Below, piece after piece: positions 7,576-14,841 of a stretch of 15,785 bases of DNA. Positions within the stretch are counted from its first letter, which is position 1; each line of letters begins with the position of its first letter. Both the position numbers and the translations under genes were made by a program. The stretch spans positions 1 to 15,785 of the forward strand of contig CAYVKM010000085.1 of the NCBI GenBank assembly GCA_964452045.1. The letters run 5' to 3'. The DNA comes from CAYVKM01 sp964452045. GTDB lineage: Bacteria > Calditrichota > Calditrichia > RBG-13-44-9. The notes below the pieces were generated by a model. It was given only the letters and a program-made list of their open reading frames with translations. It was not told where the DNA came from and did no database searches.

Positions 7576-8079
7576 TTATAAGGAGATTTTTTCTGCCTGT
7601 TTTTCTTTTTTAGCAATTCTATCCGCGAAATCTTCCAGTTTGGTAAAATCTTCATTGAAAGTTGACTGGACGTTTCCGAATTTGTCTGTTTTTTTCATAT
7701 CCCATAATTTTTTACCCATGCTGGCATAAAGTTTTTCGCGATCGGTCTTTAAATTCCTGATCTCGATTTTCAGTTTGGTTAACTCAGCTGCATCTGAGGA
7801 AAAGTCCTTGACTCGTTCAAATACTTCTTTCAAAGCCATTACGCCTTTATCCGCCGCTTCGCTGAGCTTATCACCCATTTTCCGCAATTTTTCTTCGGTG
7901 GTTTCAAATTCTTTTTCTTCGGTCTCCTTACTTTCAGTCGGTTCCTGCTCTTTAACCTCTGCCGGCTCTTGCTTTTTTGTCGCTTTGGGTTTATTGGGCT
8001 TTTTAACTGCTGCTTTGGGTTTGGTGGTTTTTTTGGGGATTGCTTTGGTTTTCTTTTTTGTTGGTTTTGCTTTTTCCAT
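7576..8079 (-). CDS. Lys/Pro/Ala-tailed coiled-coil protein of unknown function
   Basis: I do not recognise a named family. The 167-aa protein has three zones. Residues 1-36 are a histone-H1-like tail of Lys, Pro, Ala and Thr (KPKAAVKKPNKPKATKK). Residues 37-63 are acidic and Glu-rich. Residues 63-167 are predicted amphipathic helix: EEKLRKMGDKLSEAADKGVMALKEVFERVKDF, then a coiled-coil stretch (ELTKLKIEIRNLKTDREKLYASMGKKLWDM) and a final helix. There is no signal peptide or membrane segment. The start has a strong AAGGAG 6 bases upstream. It lies between the CaCA antiporter (40 bases upstream) and MscS (22 bases downstream). The tail suggests nucleic-acid or membrane-surface binding; the middle and end recall apolipophorin-like or phasin-like helices. 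All functional ideas are inference. Confidence 0.75.
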   Translation of the reverse strand: MEKAKPTKKKTKAIPKKTTKPKAAVKKPNKPKATKKQEPAEVKEQEPTESKETEEKEFETTEEKLRKMGDKLSEAADKGVMALKEVFERVKDFSSDAAELTKLKIEIRNLKTDREKLYASMGKKLWDMKKTDKFGNVQSTFNEDFTKLEDFADRIAKKEKQAEKISL

Positions 8080-8119
8080 GGCTTACTCCTTTATGTGTAT
8101 TGTATTTCTGTTGTTTTAT

Positions 8120-9073
8120 TTACCTTCTGGATATCAGAAAGATAACATAACCCAAATATAGTATCAAAAATAAAAAAGATTCCCAGCGGTCCAGTCGACG
8201 TTTTTGACCGGTAAACATGGTTAAAAATAAAAGCAAAGATGCCACAATCAAAATAATTAAATCGGAATTTAGAATATTGGGATAGGGTAATGGTCTAATG
8301 ACTGCGCTGATCCCCAGAATAAAGAATATATTAAAAATGTTTGAACCAACCACATTACCGATTGCGATATCGGATTTGTGTTTTTTGGCAGCTACCGCCG
8401 AAGTAAACAGCTCCGGGAGTGACGTACCGATTGACACAATTGTCAGACCGATTAATTTTTCACTGATATTCAGTTTTTGAGCAATATCGACCGCACTGTT
8501 AACCACGAATCGTCCTCCAAAAAATAAGGCGATTAACCCTACTAGGATGTAGACAACGACTCGCCGGTTGGAAAAAATTTTAATGTCCGGTTTGTCCTGT
8601 ATCTCAACTTTACTGAGACCAAATGAATAGGTAAGAAAGATAATAAAAAAAAGCAATAAAATGAGCCCGTCGCCACGGGAAAGAATGGAGGGCTCTCCAT
8701 TCAGAATCATATCATTACATAAAATTAACAGCGCCACTGCCGCCATCAAGGAAAACGGGATTTCTTTCCAGACTGTATTTTTTTCTGTTCTTAAAGGATA
8801 GATGAGTCCCGCAATTCCCAGGATTAACAGAATATTTACAATATTGCTGCCAATAACATTTCCGAACGCAATATCGGTATTACCCTGGGAACTGGAGATA
8901 ATATTGACGATCAGTTCCGGCGTGGAGGTGCCAAATGCCACAATGGTAAGGCCAATCAGCAGTTCGGAGACCTTTAATTTTGATGCCAACGAGGACGATC
9001 CTTCTACCAGATAGTCCGCTCCTTTGATCAGCAGGAAAAAGCCTATGATGAGAAGGATGAAAGAGATAACCAT
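8120..9073 (-). CDS. CaCA-family Ca2+(Na+)/H+ antiporter (YrbG-like)
   Basis: Inner-membrane secondary transporter that exchanges Ca2+ against Na+ or H+. The 317-aa chain shows the internal duplication of the family. The first alpha repeat has GTSTPEL (48-54) and GNVIGSN (71-77). The second has GTSLPEL (216-222) and GNVVGSN (239-245); the Glu in each is an ion ligand. About ten hydrophobic segments flank a short cytoplasmic loop (about 155-172, KVEIQDKPDIKIFSNRR). The ATG is preceded by A+T-rich sequence with no clear Shine-Dalgarno, but the N-terminus (MVISFILLIIGFFLLIKGAD) begins where the family normally does. It heads the probable operon with the coiled-coil gene and mscS. Ion selectivity cannot be read from the sequence. 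Confidence 0.92.
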   Translation of the reverse strand: MVISFILLIIGFFLLIKGADYLVEGSSSLASKLKVSELLIGLTIVAFGTSTPELIVNIISSSQGNTDIAFGNVIGSNIVNILLILGIAGLIYPLRTEKNTVWKEIPFSLMAAVALLILCNDMILNGEPSILSRGDGLILLLFFIIFLTYSFGLSKVEIQDKPDIKIFSNRRVVVYILVGLIALFFGGRFVVNSAVDIAQKLNISEKLIGLTIVSIGTSLPELFTSAVAAKKHKSDIAIGNVVGSNIFNIFFILGISAVIRPLPYPNILNSDLIILIVASLLLFLTMFTGQKRRLDRWESFLFLILYLGYVIFLISRR

Positions 9074-9220
9074 AATTTTTATTCTTAATCTATATATATT
9101 CCTTGATCAGTAATTTAAACACTTTTAGGACTCATTAATAATAAATTTACCTGGTTTGATTTTAAATAAAGGAGTCCGGTGCGAAATTTAACCTAATTTA
9201 CTTGTTGGTAATGAAGAATT

Positions 9221-9826
9221 CTATTTTTGCTTTTCCGGCGAATTTGAACTATCAGCCGGCAAAAAGAGGTCATCCCATGGTTTTAATTCCGGTTTTTTGA
9301 TATCCTTTTCAACCAGTTTTTGGGAAGAGATGGGAGAATGTACGCCGATGCCATATCGGTAAACCAGTTTACCCCCCTGGAAAGAGCCATAGATTAAAAC
9401 CAGTAATCCAAACAGGTTAAGAACAAAGTAGATCGTTTTCTGCTGATGAGGAAAATTTCCCTTCATTGCGATTCTCCAGAAAAGACAGCCAAGAATGATT
9501 GCCGATATAACAAAAGCGCTGGTTTTATGGTTATCCAAAGTTCCTGCAACCTCAGCCTGCAGGTGGAGATGGTTCGAATCCATCAGTCCGGTGAGGATAG
9601 AAAAAAGACTGGCAATACCGGCAAAAATGAGATTATACCAGGCAGCCTGATGCCATTTGTCGTTCCCTGTTATAATGCCAATCAAATCAAATAAAATGCT
9701 TATGGTGAATAAAGCAATGGTAAAATGGACGGTAACCGGGTGGATGGGAAGTTGTGTCATATACGAAATTAGGAAGGGAGTAGAGTGAAATGCCACTGTT
9801 TTGTTTTTCTCAAATATTTTGTTCAT
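9221..9826 (-). CDS. DUF2231-family membrane protein
   Basis: A 201-aa inner-membrane protein of unknown biochemical function. It carries the family's opening motif LPIHPVTVHFTIAL (26-39), whose His residues are often compared with haem or metal ligands. Four hydrophobic segments follow at about 33-53, 63-82, 102-119 and 131-150. The C-terminal 45 residues are hydrophilic. The conserved HLHLQAEV (85-92) and NHKTSAFV (98-105) segments between helices 2 and 3 are also typical. Start choice is uncertain: ATG 9826 gives a 22-residue extension before HPVTVHF, while the Met at 9760 would begin just before the family motif; neither has a ribosome binding site. It is divergent from the MDR gene and lies 147 bases upstream of the CaCA gene on the same strand. 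Confidence 0.8.
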   Translation of the reverse strand: MNKIFEKNKTVAFHSTPFLISYMTQLPIHPVTVHFTIALFTISILFDLIGIITGNDKWHQAAWYNLIFAGIASLFSILTGLMDSNHLHLQAEVAGTLDNHKTSAFVISAIILGCLFWRIAMKGNFPHQQKTIYFVLNLFGLLVLIYGSFQGGKLVYRYGIGVHSPISSQKLVEKDIKKPELKPWDDLFLPADSSNSPEKQK

Positions 9827-9885
9827 TGTAAATAAAAGTCAGATTTTTTTATTAGAATGAGTTAGAACTCCAATCATCAAGCTGC

Positions 9886-9916
9886 TTGTGCTCTGTGAAT
9901 ACATTCCCTATTTTTG
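9886..9916 (+). promoter_or_regulatory. Predicted Bacteroidetes-type promoter of the MDR oxidoreductase gene
   Basis: TTG (9886-9888), 20 bases, then TATTTTTG (9909-9916). This fits the TTTG-N19-21-TAnnTTTG form described for the primary sigma factor of Bacteroidetes, except that the first T of the -33 box is C. A transcript would start a few bases before the AGGGAG ribosome binding site. It also argues against translation starting at the in-frame TTG 9886. Confidence 0.5.
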
Positions 9917-9939
9917 AACAAATACAAGGGAGACAAGAA

Positions 9940-10962
9940 ATGGAAAAGATGAAGGCTATTGTTCTGCAAAAAACCGGCGACCTGGCTCATTTGAAAATTG
10001 AAAAAATGGATATTCCTGTTCCCAAACCGGGAGAAGTGCTGATCCGGATAAAAGCCTCTGCATTAAATCACCGTGATTTATGGATTGTCAAAGGATTGTA
10101 CGCAAAAATAAAATTGCCGGTTATTCTTGGCTCGGATGGTGCGGGCGTCGTTAAGAAAGGTGGACTGGGAGTGGATCGGGGCTGGCTGGGGAAACCGGTA
10201 CTCATTAACCCGACACTTAACTGGGGAGACAACCCTTCCGCACAATCTCCGGATTTCGGGATATTGGGAATGCCGGAAAATGGCACATTGGCGGATTATA
10301 GCATGGTGCCGTTTTCCAATATTACTGAGAAACCAGAATATTTATCGTTTGAGGAAGCAGCTGCAATACCCCTGGGTGGAATAACCGGGTATCGTGCACT
10401 TTTCCGGCAGGGTGGCCTAATAAAAGGTGAGAAACTTTTATTAACCGGAATTGGTGGTGGGGTGGCCGGTCTGATGCTGAAAATGGCACTTGCAGCTAAG
10501 GTGCAGGTTTTTGTTACTTCCGGGGATGATGAAAAAATTGAACGGGCCAGACAAAATGGAGCAACTGCCGGAGTCAACTATCGTAACGAAAATTGGATCA
10601 AAGAGGCGGTTGAAACTTTTGGCCAAAATAGTATTGATCTGATTGTCGATAGTGCCGGTGGCCCCGGTTTTAAAGACCTGCTCGAACTGGTGAGGCCCGG
10701 TGGCCGGATTGTGGTTTTCGGGGCTACCGCAGGAAATGTTCCAGAATTGAATCTCCGGCGTGTGTTCTGGAAACAAATTCGCATTCAGGGAACGACCATG
10801 GGTCACCCGGATGATTTTAAAAATATGATAAATTTTTTCGACGATAATCAAATAAAACCCATAATTGATAACGTTTTTCTGTACGAAGAATTTGAATCTG
10901 CCTTTCAGAAAATGGCGGATGTTAAACAGTTTGGTAAAATTGTGATGAGAAACGAGGGATAG
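9940..10962 (+). CDS. Zinc-free MDR-family NAD(P)-dependent oxidoreductase
   Basis: Medium-chain dehydrogenase/reductase of the quinone/alkenal reductase type, probably reducing an unsaturated carbonyl or quinone with NAD(P)H; the substrate is unknown. The 340-aa chain begins with the GroES-like domain (PVPKPGEVLIRIKASALNHRDLWIVKG, GSDGAG 64-69), then the Rossmann fold with TGIGGGVAG (169-177), VDSAGG (236-241) and GGRIVVFGATAG (254-265). The catalytic-zinc Cys/His-Glu and the four-Cys structural zinc lobe are absent, which separates it from alcohol dehydrogenases. I chose ATG 9940 because AGGGAG lies 8 bases upstream; a TTG at 9886 would add 18 residues with no homology signal and overlaps the predicted promoter. 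It is divergent from the DUF2231 gene and convergent with the anti-sigma gene. Confidence 0.88.
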   Translation: MEKMKAIVLQKTGDLAHLKIEKMDIPVPKPGEVLIRIKASALNHRDLWIVKGLYAKIKLPVILGSDGAGVVKKGGLGVDRGWLGKPVLINPTLNWGDNPSAQSPDFGILGMPENGTLADYSMVPFSNITEKPEYLSFEEAAAIPLGGITGYRALFRQGGLIKGEKLLLTGIGGGVAGLMLKMALAAKVQVFVTSGDDEKIERARQNGATAGVNYRNENWIKEAVETFGQNSIDLIVDSAGGPGFKDLLELVRPGGRIVVFGATAGNVPELNLRRVFWKQIRIQGTTMGHPDDFKNMINFFDDNQIKPIIDNVFLYEEFESAFQKMADVKQFGKIVMRNEG

Positions 10963-11004
10963 AGATTTTAAGGTTTTTGTAAAATGCGGTTTAATCAGGT
11001 GTGA

Positions 11005-11238
11005 CTATTTTTTGAGATTCAGCGTTTTCAGCAGATTATCCTTCACGTGGTCGGGCATGGGTTCGGATTTATGGGTATCCCGGAAAATTGAAACGGTCAT
11101 CTTTACGGTATCCAGGTAAAACTGGCACTCCGGACATTCGTTGACGTGATGCATTAATTCCTTGCACATCGGGTGGTCCAAATCCTGACCCAGGTAATTA
11201 CAAAGTTCGTCTATTAATTTTTTGCTATGTTTTTCCAT
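11005..11238 (-). CDS. Soluble zinc-finger anti-sigma factor
   Basis: A 77-aa protein with the anti-sigma zinc-finger (ZAS) motif H31-x3-C35-x2-C38 (HVNECPEC); C13, C25 or an early His could supply the fourth ligand. It would bind and silence the ECF sigma factor encoded immediately upstream. Most envelope-stress anti-sigma factors have a transmembrane helix after the finger; here the chain ends after a short helix and a charged tail (NLLKTLNLKK) with no membrane segment, so it resembles the soluble redox-sensing or phosphorylation-released types. Its ATG lies 5 bases after the sigma stop codon with only weak AAAAG before it, consistent with translational coupling. It converges with the MDR gene. 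The role is inferred from motif plus position. Confidence 0.85.
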   Translation of the reverse strand: MEKHSKKLIDELCNYLGQDLDHPMCKELMHHVNECPECQFYLDTVKMTVSIFRDTHKSEPMPDHVKDNLLKTLNLKK

Positions 11239-11243
11239 CTTTT

Positions 11244-11834
11244 TCAGTTTTCTTTTACAAATTCGGTCATGTATTGTGCCAGCTGTTCCCGCAGGTAAAG
11301 CCGGGCCCGCTTCAATCGAATTTTTACATTCGATTCGGTAATATCCAATATTTTGCTGGTCTCTTTAATCGACATATTTTCCAGATCTCTTAAGATGAAT
11401 ACCGACCGGTATATTTCCGGCAATTGATCCACCGCATCATCCAGTCTTTTTCGAAATTCATCATTTAACATATCCTGCAACGGAACATCCTGCCACTCAT
11501 GTATTTGAACCTGGTCAGGATTGTCAAACTGCACTTCCATATCCTGATCGGTATATATCGTCCGTTTGTCTTTTCTTAACTTCATGAATGCAAAATTGGT
11601 GGCAATTCGATACAACCAGGTGAAAAAATTTGATCTTCCGTCAAATGAATCAATTTTTTCATATACCGCCAAAAAGGTTTCCTGCAAAACATCTGCTGCA
11701 TCATCCGGATTTTTTAAAATTCTTAACCCTAAGTTATAAACCCGTTCACTAAAAAATTCAACCAGTTGAGTGAATGCAACTTGATCTCCCTTTTTAGCTT
11801 CTGAAACAAGTTTATTTACCTGGCTGTTGTCCAT
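11244..11834 (-). CDS. ECF-type RNA polymerase sigma factor
   Basis: A 196-aa extracytoplasmic-function sigma-70 relative that directs RNA polymerase to a stress regulon. Region 2 spans about 19-90, with the core-binding and -10 melting stretch NPDDAADVLQETFLAVYEKI and GRSNFFTWLYRIATN. Region 4 spans about 134-186, with LPEIYRSVFILRDLENMSIKET and the helix-turn-helix SKILDITESNVKIRLKRARLYLRE binding the -35 element. I start at ATG 11834; an in-frame TTG at 11846 would add four residues, and GAGGG lies 14 bases before it, so this is not certain. It is followed within 5 bases by a ZAS anti-sigma gene, and the two form an operon. Sigma/anti-sigma pairs usually autoregulate; I could not locate a matching promoter with confidence. 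Confidence 0.94.
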   Translation of the reverse strand: MDNSQVNKLVSEAKKGDQVAFTQLVEFFSERVYNLGLRILKNPDDAADVLQETFLAVYEKIDSFDGRSNFFTWLYRIATNFAFMKLRKDKRTIYTDQDMEVQFDNPDQVQIHEWQDVPLQDMLNDEFRKRLDDAVDQLPEIYRSVFILRDLENMSIKETSKILDITESNVKIRLKRARLYLREQLAQYMTEFVKEN

Positions 11835-12031
11835 TACCGGTTTCAATAGTTTAGATTAATCCCTCTATTTAAAGTTACAAACGTTAAAAAGTTTAACTGC
11901 AGTTATCTCTCTGCCCGATGAATTAAGAGTTGTAAATATAATCAAAATTATTTGCAGATTATAGCCACATTGAAAAAACCATTCTCTTAAATCTTAATCA
12001 GGTGTACGGAGAATTTAAACAAATTGGTTAA

Positions 12032-12048
12032 TTTCAACTTTGTTGAAA
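12032..12048. repeat. Perfect 7-bp inverted repeat in the glnA upstream region
   Basis: TTTCAAC (12032-12038) and GTTGAAA (12042-12048) around TTT. It lies about 50 bases upstream of the predicted -33 box, a position suited to an operator or activator site. No known regulator motif is recognised. Confidence 0.5.
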
Positions 12049-12058
12049 AGATGTTTTG

Positions 12059-12077
12059 TGTCACTCCAATAATGACA
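12059..12077. promoter_or_regulatory. TGTCA-N9-TGACA dyad upstream of glnA
   Basis: The half-sites TGTCA (12059-12063) and TGACA (12073-12077) match the arms of the Firmicutes GlnR/TnrA operator (TGTNA-N7-TNACA), but the spacer is 9 rather than 7, so it is not a proper GlnR box. It lies just upstream of the predicted -33 element and could bind a nitrogen regulator of another type. The evidence is weak. Confidence 0.3.
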
Positions 12078-12095
12078 TAGTGAATTTAATTTATC

Positions 12096-12125
12096 TTGCA
12101 TTATGTAGAATACATGTTATATTTG
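12096..12125 (+). promoter_or_regulatory. Predicted Bacteroidetes-type promoter of glnA
   Basis: TTG (12096-12098), exactly 19 bases, then TATATTTG (12118-12125) matches TTTG-N19-TAnnTTTG except for one base of the -33 box. The ATGTA/TACAT dyad lies between the two boxes. This leaves an untranslated leader of roughly 60 bases before the AAGGAG ribosome binding site. No sigma-54 (-24/-12) element was seen. Confidence 0.6.
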
Positions 12126-12193
12126 TGCCTTTTATGAGTAGATATTTGCAAAATGAATTAATATTTAACAACATTACAAATTAAGGAGTTTTA

Positions 12194-13516
12194 ATGGATA
12201 AGAATGATGTATTAAAGATCTGTCGGGATGAAAACATTAGATTTCTTCGCCTTCAGTTTACCGATATTTTCGGGGTAAATAAAAATGTTGAAGTCCCGGA
12301 ATCACAATTTGGAAAGGCCCTGGATGGAGAAATCCTGTTTGACGGCTCTTCCATCGAAGGCTTTGCCCGGATTGAAGAATCGGATATGCTTTTGCGACCG
12401 GATTTGGAAACCTTCCGGATTTTTCCCTGGACCAATAACGAAGGAAAAATTGCCCGGGTTATCTGTGATATCATGAATCCGGATGGCAGCCCGTTTGAAG
12501 GCTGCCCCCGCCAAATCCTGAAAAAAGTCTGCGATAAAGCCGGAAAAATGGGATATGTGATGCAGGCAGGACCGGAGGCAGAATTTTTTCTTTTCCTGAA
12601 TGATGAACGGGGCCGGCCTACCCGCAGTACCCACGATTCCGCCGGATATTTTGACCTCGCACCGCTGGATTTGGGAGAAAATGCCCGGCGGGAGATCGTC
12701 AATGTTTTGAATACGCTCGGATTTGAAGTGGAAGCCGCACATCATGAGGTGGCCCATGCCCAGCATGAAATAGATTTTAAACATGCTCCGGCAATTCAAA
12801 CAGCAGATAATGTTGCTACCTTTAAATTTGTAGTACGTAAAATTGCCCAGAAGTTTAATCTGCACGCTACCTTTATGCCCAAACCAATCTTCGGAATCAA
12901 CGGTTCCGGGATGCATGTCCATCAATCGCTTTTCTCCGGTGATAAGAACATGTTTTTCGATCCGCAGAGTAAGGATGGTTTGTCCAAAGTAGCAAAATCT
13001 TATATAGCGGGTATTCTGAAACATGCCCGGGCATTTGTGGCGGTAACCAATCCTTTGATAAATTCTTTTAAACGGTTGGTCCCTGGTTACGAAGCGCCGG
13101 TGAATATTGCCTGGTCCGAGCGGAACAGAAGCCCGCTGGTAAGAGTTCCGGCGAAACGTGGACTCAGCACCCGAATAGAAGTCCGTGTGCCGGATCCCGC
13201 CTCAAATCCGTATCTTGCCCTTACGGTGATGCTGGCTGCCGGATTGGATGGTATTGAGAAAAATCTGACCCCGCCGCCTTCCGTTAATAAAAACATATTT
13301 ACCATGAGTCAAAGGGAAAAACGCCGGCTCAGAATTGATGAGTTACCGGCAAATTTACTGGAAGCAGTTCAAAATTTAGAGAAAAATAAGGTGATGCGGG
13401 AAGCGCTTGGCGAGCATATTTTTAATCATTTTGTTGAAGCAAAAAAAATGGAATGGTCAACTTATATTTCCCAGGTACATCAGTGGGAGCTGGATCGATA
13501 TTTATCTTATTATTAA
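12194..13516 (+). CDS. glnA: Glutamine synthetase, type I-alpha
   Basis: Makes glutamine from glutamate, ammonia and ATP in the cytoplasm; a dodecamer in this family. The 440-aa length and sequence run closely parallel to Bacillus GlnA. N-terminal beta-grasp 14-80; catalytic motifs FDGSSIEGF (49-57), metal-binding E128/E130 (GPEAEFF), E185 and E192 (HHEVAHAQHEIDF), NGSGMH (236-241), the Glu flap E300 in PGYEAPVN, NRSPLVR (311-317) and RIEVR with E329. R59 aligns with the Bacillus feedback-inhibition arginine (R62). It lacks both the GSI-beta 25-residue insertion and the adenylylation loop (NLYDLP; here the region reads …ELPANLLEAVQNLEKN), so control is by feedback and transcription rather than by covalent modification. 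AAGGAG lies just before the ATG. It is monocistronic, between its own promoter and a strong terminator. Confidence 0.98.
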   Translation: MDKNDVLKICRDENIRFLRLQFTDIFGVNKNVEVPESQFGKALDGEILFDGSSIEGFARIEESDMLLRPDLETFRIFPWTNNEGKIARVICDIMNPDGSPFEGCPRQILKKVCDKAGKMGYVMQAGPEAEFFLFLNDERGRPTRSTHDSAGYFDLAPLDLGENARREIVNVLNTLGFEVEAAHHEVAHAQHEIDFKHAPAIQTADNVATFKFVVRKIAQKFNLHATFMPKPIFGINGSGMHVHQSLFSGDKNMFFDPQSKDGLSKVAKSYIAGILKHARAFVAVTNPLINSFKRLVPGYEAPVNIAWSERNRSPLVRVPAKRGLSTRIEVRVPDPASNPYLALTVMLAAGLDGIEKNLTPPPSVNKNIFTMSQREKRRLRIDELPANLLEAVQNLEKNKVMREALGEHIFNHFVEAKKMEWSTYISQVHQWELDRYLSYY

Positions 13517-13530
13517 ACTGCAGGATTGTC

Positions 13531-13559
13531 CGGAGGCAGAGTGGCTCTGCCTCCGTTTT
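13531..13559 (+). terminator. Rho-independent terminator of glnA
   Basis: Perfect 11-bp arms CGGAGGCAGAG (13531-13541) and CTCTGCCTCCG (13545-13555) with a TGG loop, then TTTTATTTT. The hairpin is 15 bases after the glnA stop. The T-tract overlaps the stop codon of the convergent antiporter gene (13558-13560), so on the minus strand the same hairpin follows that gene but without a T-tract. Confidence 0.95.
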
Positions 13560-14841
13560 ATTTTCCTTCACCTACTTTGCCTATCGAATATCGGAACAGA
13601 ATTGGCCCGATAATCTGATTAATGGCGATGGAAGCGACAATTAATGTTGCTATATTTTTAGTAATTGGTCCGGGGATTTTTTTCATTAAGAGGACACTTA
13701 ATCCCAATGATAATCCGGCCTGACCAATGAAACCCATCCAGCCATAATTTTTTATATTTTTATCTCGCGATGTCAATTGGACCCCAACATAAGTCCCGGA
13801 ATATGTGGTTAGCAGCCGGAGCAGGACAATCAATACTGCCAGCAGCCAATTTTGCATTAATATGTTGAAATTGAGAGATGCCCCGGCTATAGCAAAGAAA
13901 ACTACAAATATCGGCAATGCGCTGTCTTCAATGGCGTCAATCAAATGATGGCCTAATTGGCTGAAGTTCTGGACGAAAAATCCTGCTACCATAAAGACCA
14001 GGATAACTTCCAGATGGATGAAATTTGATAATTCGATAATAAAAATAATAAATCCCAGCAGAAATAAGGCCTTTTGTTCCTTCACATATTTTAAGTAAAC
14101 CAGGATCAAAGCACCTGCAGCAATGCCGACAACAATGGAGAGCATAATTTCCAACAGAACAGAAATGAAATAGCTGAATTGAATATGCGTATCGGGAAGA
14201 ATTAATGGTTTGGCAATGGATAAAGCCAGAGAAAAAACCAGCACCACAATCACATCCTTGAACACAGTGACACCCAGCACGAAGTCGGTAAACTTTCCTT
14301 TGGCCTTGGTCTCGGAAATAATGGCAATTGTAGTGGCAGGTGATGTTGCGATTGAAAGGGCTCCAAATAAAAGAGCTGCACCCAAAACAGCACCCATGGA
14401 TTGATCCTGCAAAAATGGGATATGGGCCTTATAAATAAAGATGAAGAAAATAAAAGCCAGTATCACTAGTAGGATCTTCCAGAAAATAACACTGCCAATT
14501 GTTTTGAACTGTTTTCGTATCGCGCTATAGCGAAATTCCCCACCGGCGGTGAGTGCAATCAGGCTTAGAGCCATATTATCAATAAGTTGCAGATTTTGCA
14601 CGGTTGATTTTGAGAGCAGGTTTATGATGTAAGGTCCGGTCAGGATACCGGCCAGGATATAGCCGGTTATCTTTGGAACTTTTATTGCGGAAGTCATTTT
14701 TCCGATGAGGTAGGCCACAATAAGAGTAAACCCCAGGGCGAGCATACTCATTGGCATTTGCTGAATGGATTCTCCCGGACCAATGCGGGTAATGGCAGCC
14801 ATGAGTAATAACAAAACCAGAATGATGAAGATGATCCGCAT
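13558..14841 (-). CDS. CPA2-type cation/proton antiporter, second gene of an overlapping pair
   Basis: An inner-membrane Na+(K+)/H+ exchanger of 427 aa with about 12-13 hydrophobic segments. Typical motifs are VPKITGYILAGILTGP (55-70), ALTAGGEF (96-103), the discontinuous helix ATSPATTIAII (165-175) and VTVFKDVIVVL (191-201), where K195-D196 occupy the ion-binding 'DD/ND' site; a Lys-Asp or similar pair here suggests electroneutral exchange, an inference only. The chain ends at helix 12-13 without a cytosolic KTN/TrkA nucleotide-binding domain. The start ATG shares its A with the TGA stop of the upstream gene (TGATG), and GAGG lies inside that gene, so translation is coupled. It converges with glnA. 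Confidence 0.9.
   Translation of the reverse strand: MRIIFIILVLLLLMAAITRIGPGESIQQMPMSMLALGFTLIVAYLIGKMTSAIKVPKITGYILAGILTGPYIINLLSKSTVQNLQLIDNMALSLIALTAGGEFRYSAIRKQFKTIGSVIFWKILLVILAFIFFIFIYKAHIPFLQDQSMGAVLGAALLFGALSIATSPATTIAIISETKAKGKFTDFVLGVTVFKDVIVVLVFSLALSIAKPLILPDTHIQFSYFISVLLEIMLSIVVGIAAGALILVYLKYVKEQKALFLLGFIIFIIELSNFIHLEVILVFMVAGFFVQNFSQLGHHLIDAIEDSALPIFVVFFAIAGASLNFNILMQNWLLAVLIVLLRLLTTYSGTYVGVQLTSRDKNIKNYGWMGFIGQAGLSLGLSVLLMKKIPGPITKNIATLIVASIAINQIIGPILFRYSIGKVGEGK

Larger units (their letters stand above)
11835..12193. other. Divergent regulatory region between the sigma operon and glnA
   Basis: An A+T-rich spacer of about 360 bases serving two divergent transcripts. On the glnA side it holds a Bacteroidetes-type promoter (12096-12125) and several dyads: AATTT/AAATT (12012-12025), TTTCAAC/GTTGAAA (12032-12048), TGTCA/TGACA (12059-12077) and ATGTA/TACAT (12103-12115). 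On the sigma side (minus strand) a TAATTTTG box (11950-11943) fits TAnnTTTG but lacks a convincing -33 partner. No small gene is evident. Confidence 0.55.

Noticed and set aside
9886..9939. TTG start extending the MDR oxidoreductase by 18 residues.
   Set aside because: The extension has no family similarity and overlaps the predicted promoter; ATG 9940 has AGGGAG directly upstream.
12059..12077. Calling the TGTCA/TGACA dyad a true GlnR/TnrA operator.
   Set aside because: The spacer is 9 bases, not 7, and no GlnR-type regulator is visible nearby; kept only as a weak regulatory candidate.
12302..13024. A 240-codon open frame antisense to glnA.
   Set aside because: It lies wholly opposite a certain gene, has no family motifs and no ribosome binding site; a codon-bias shadow.
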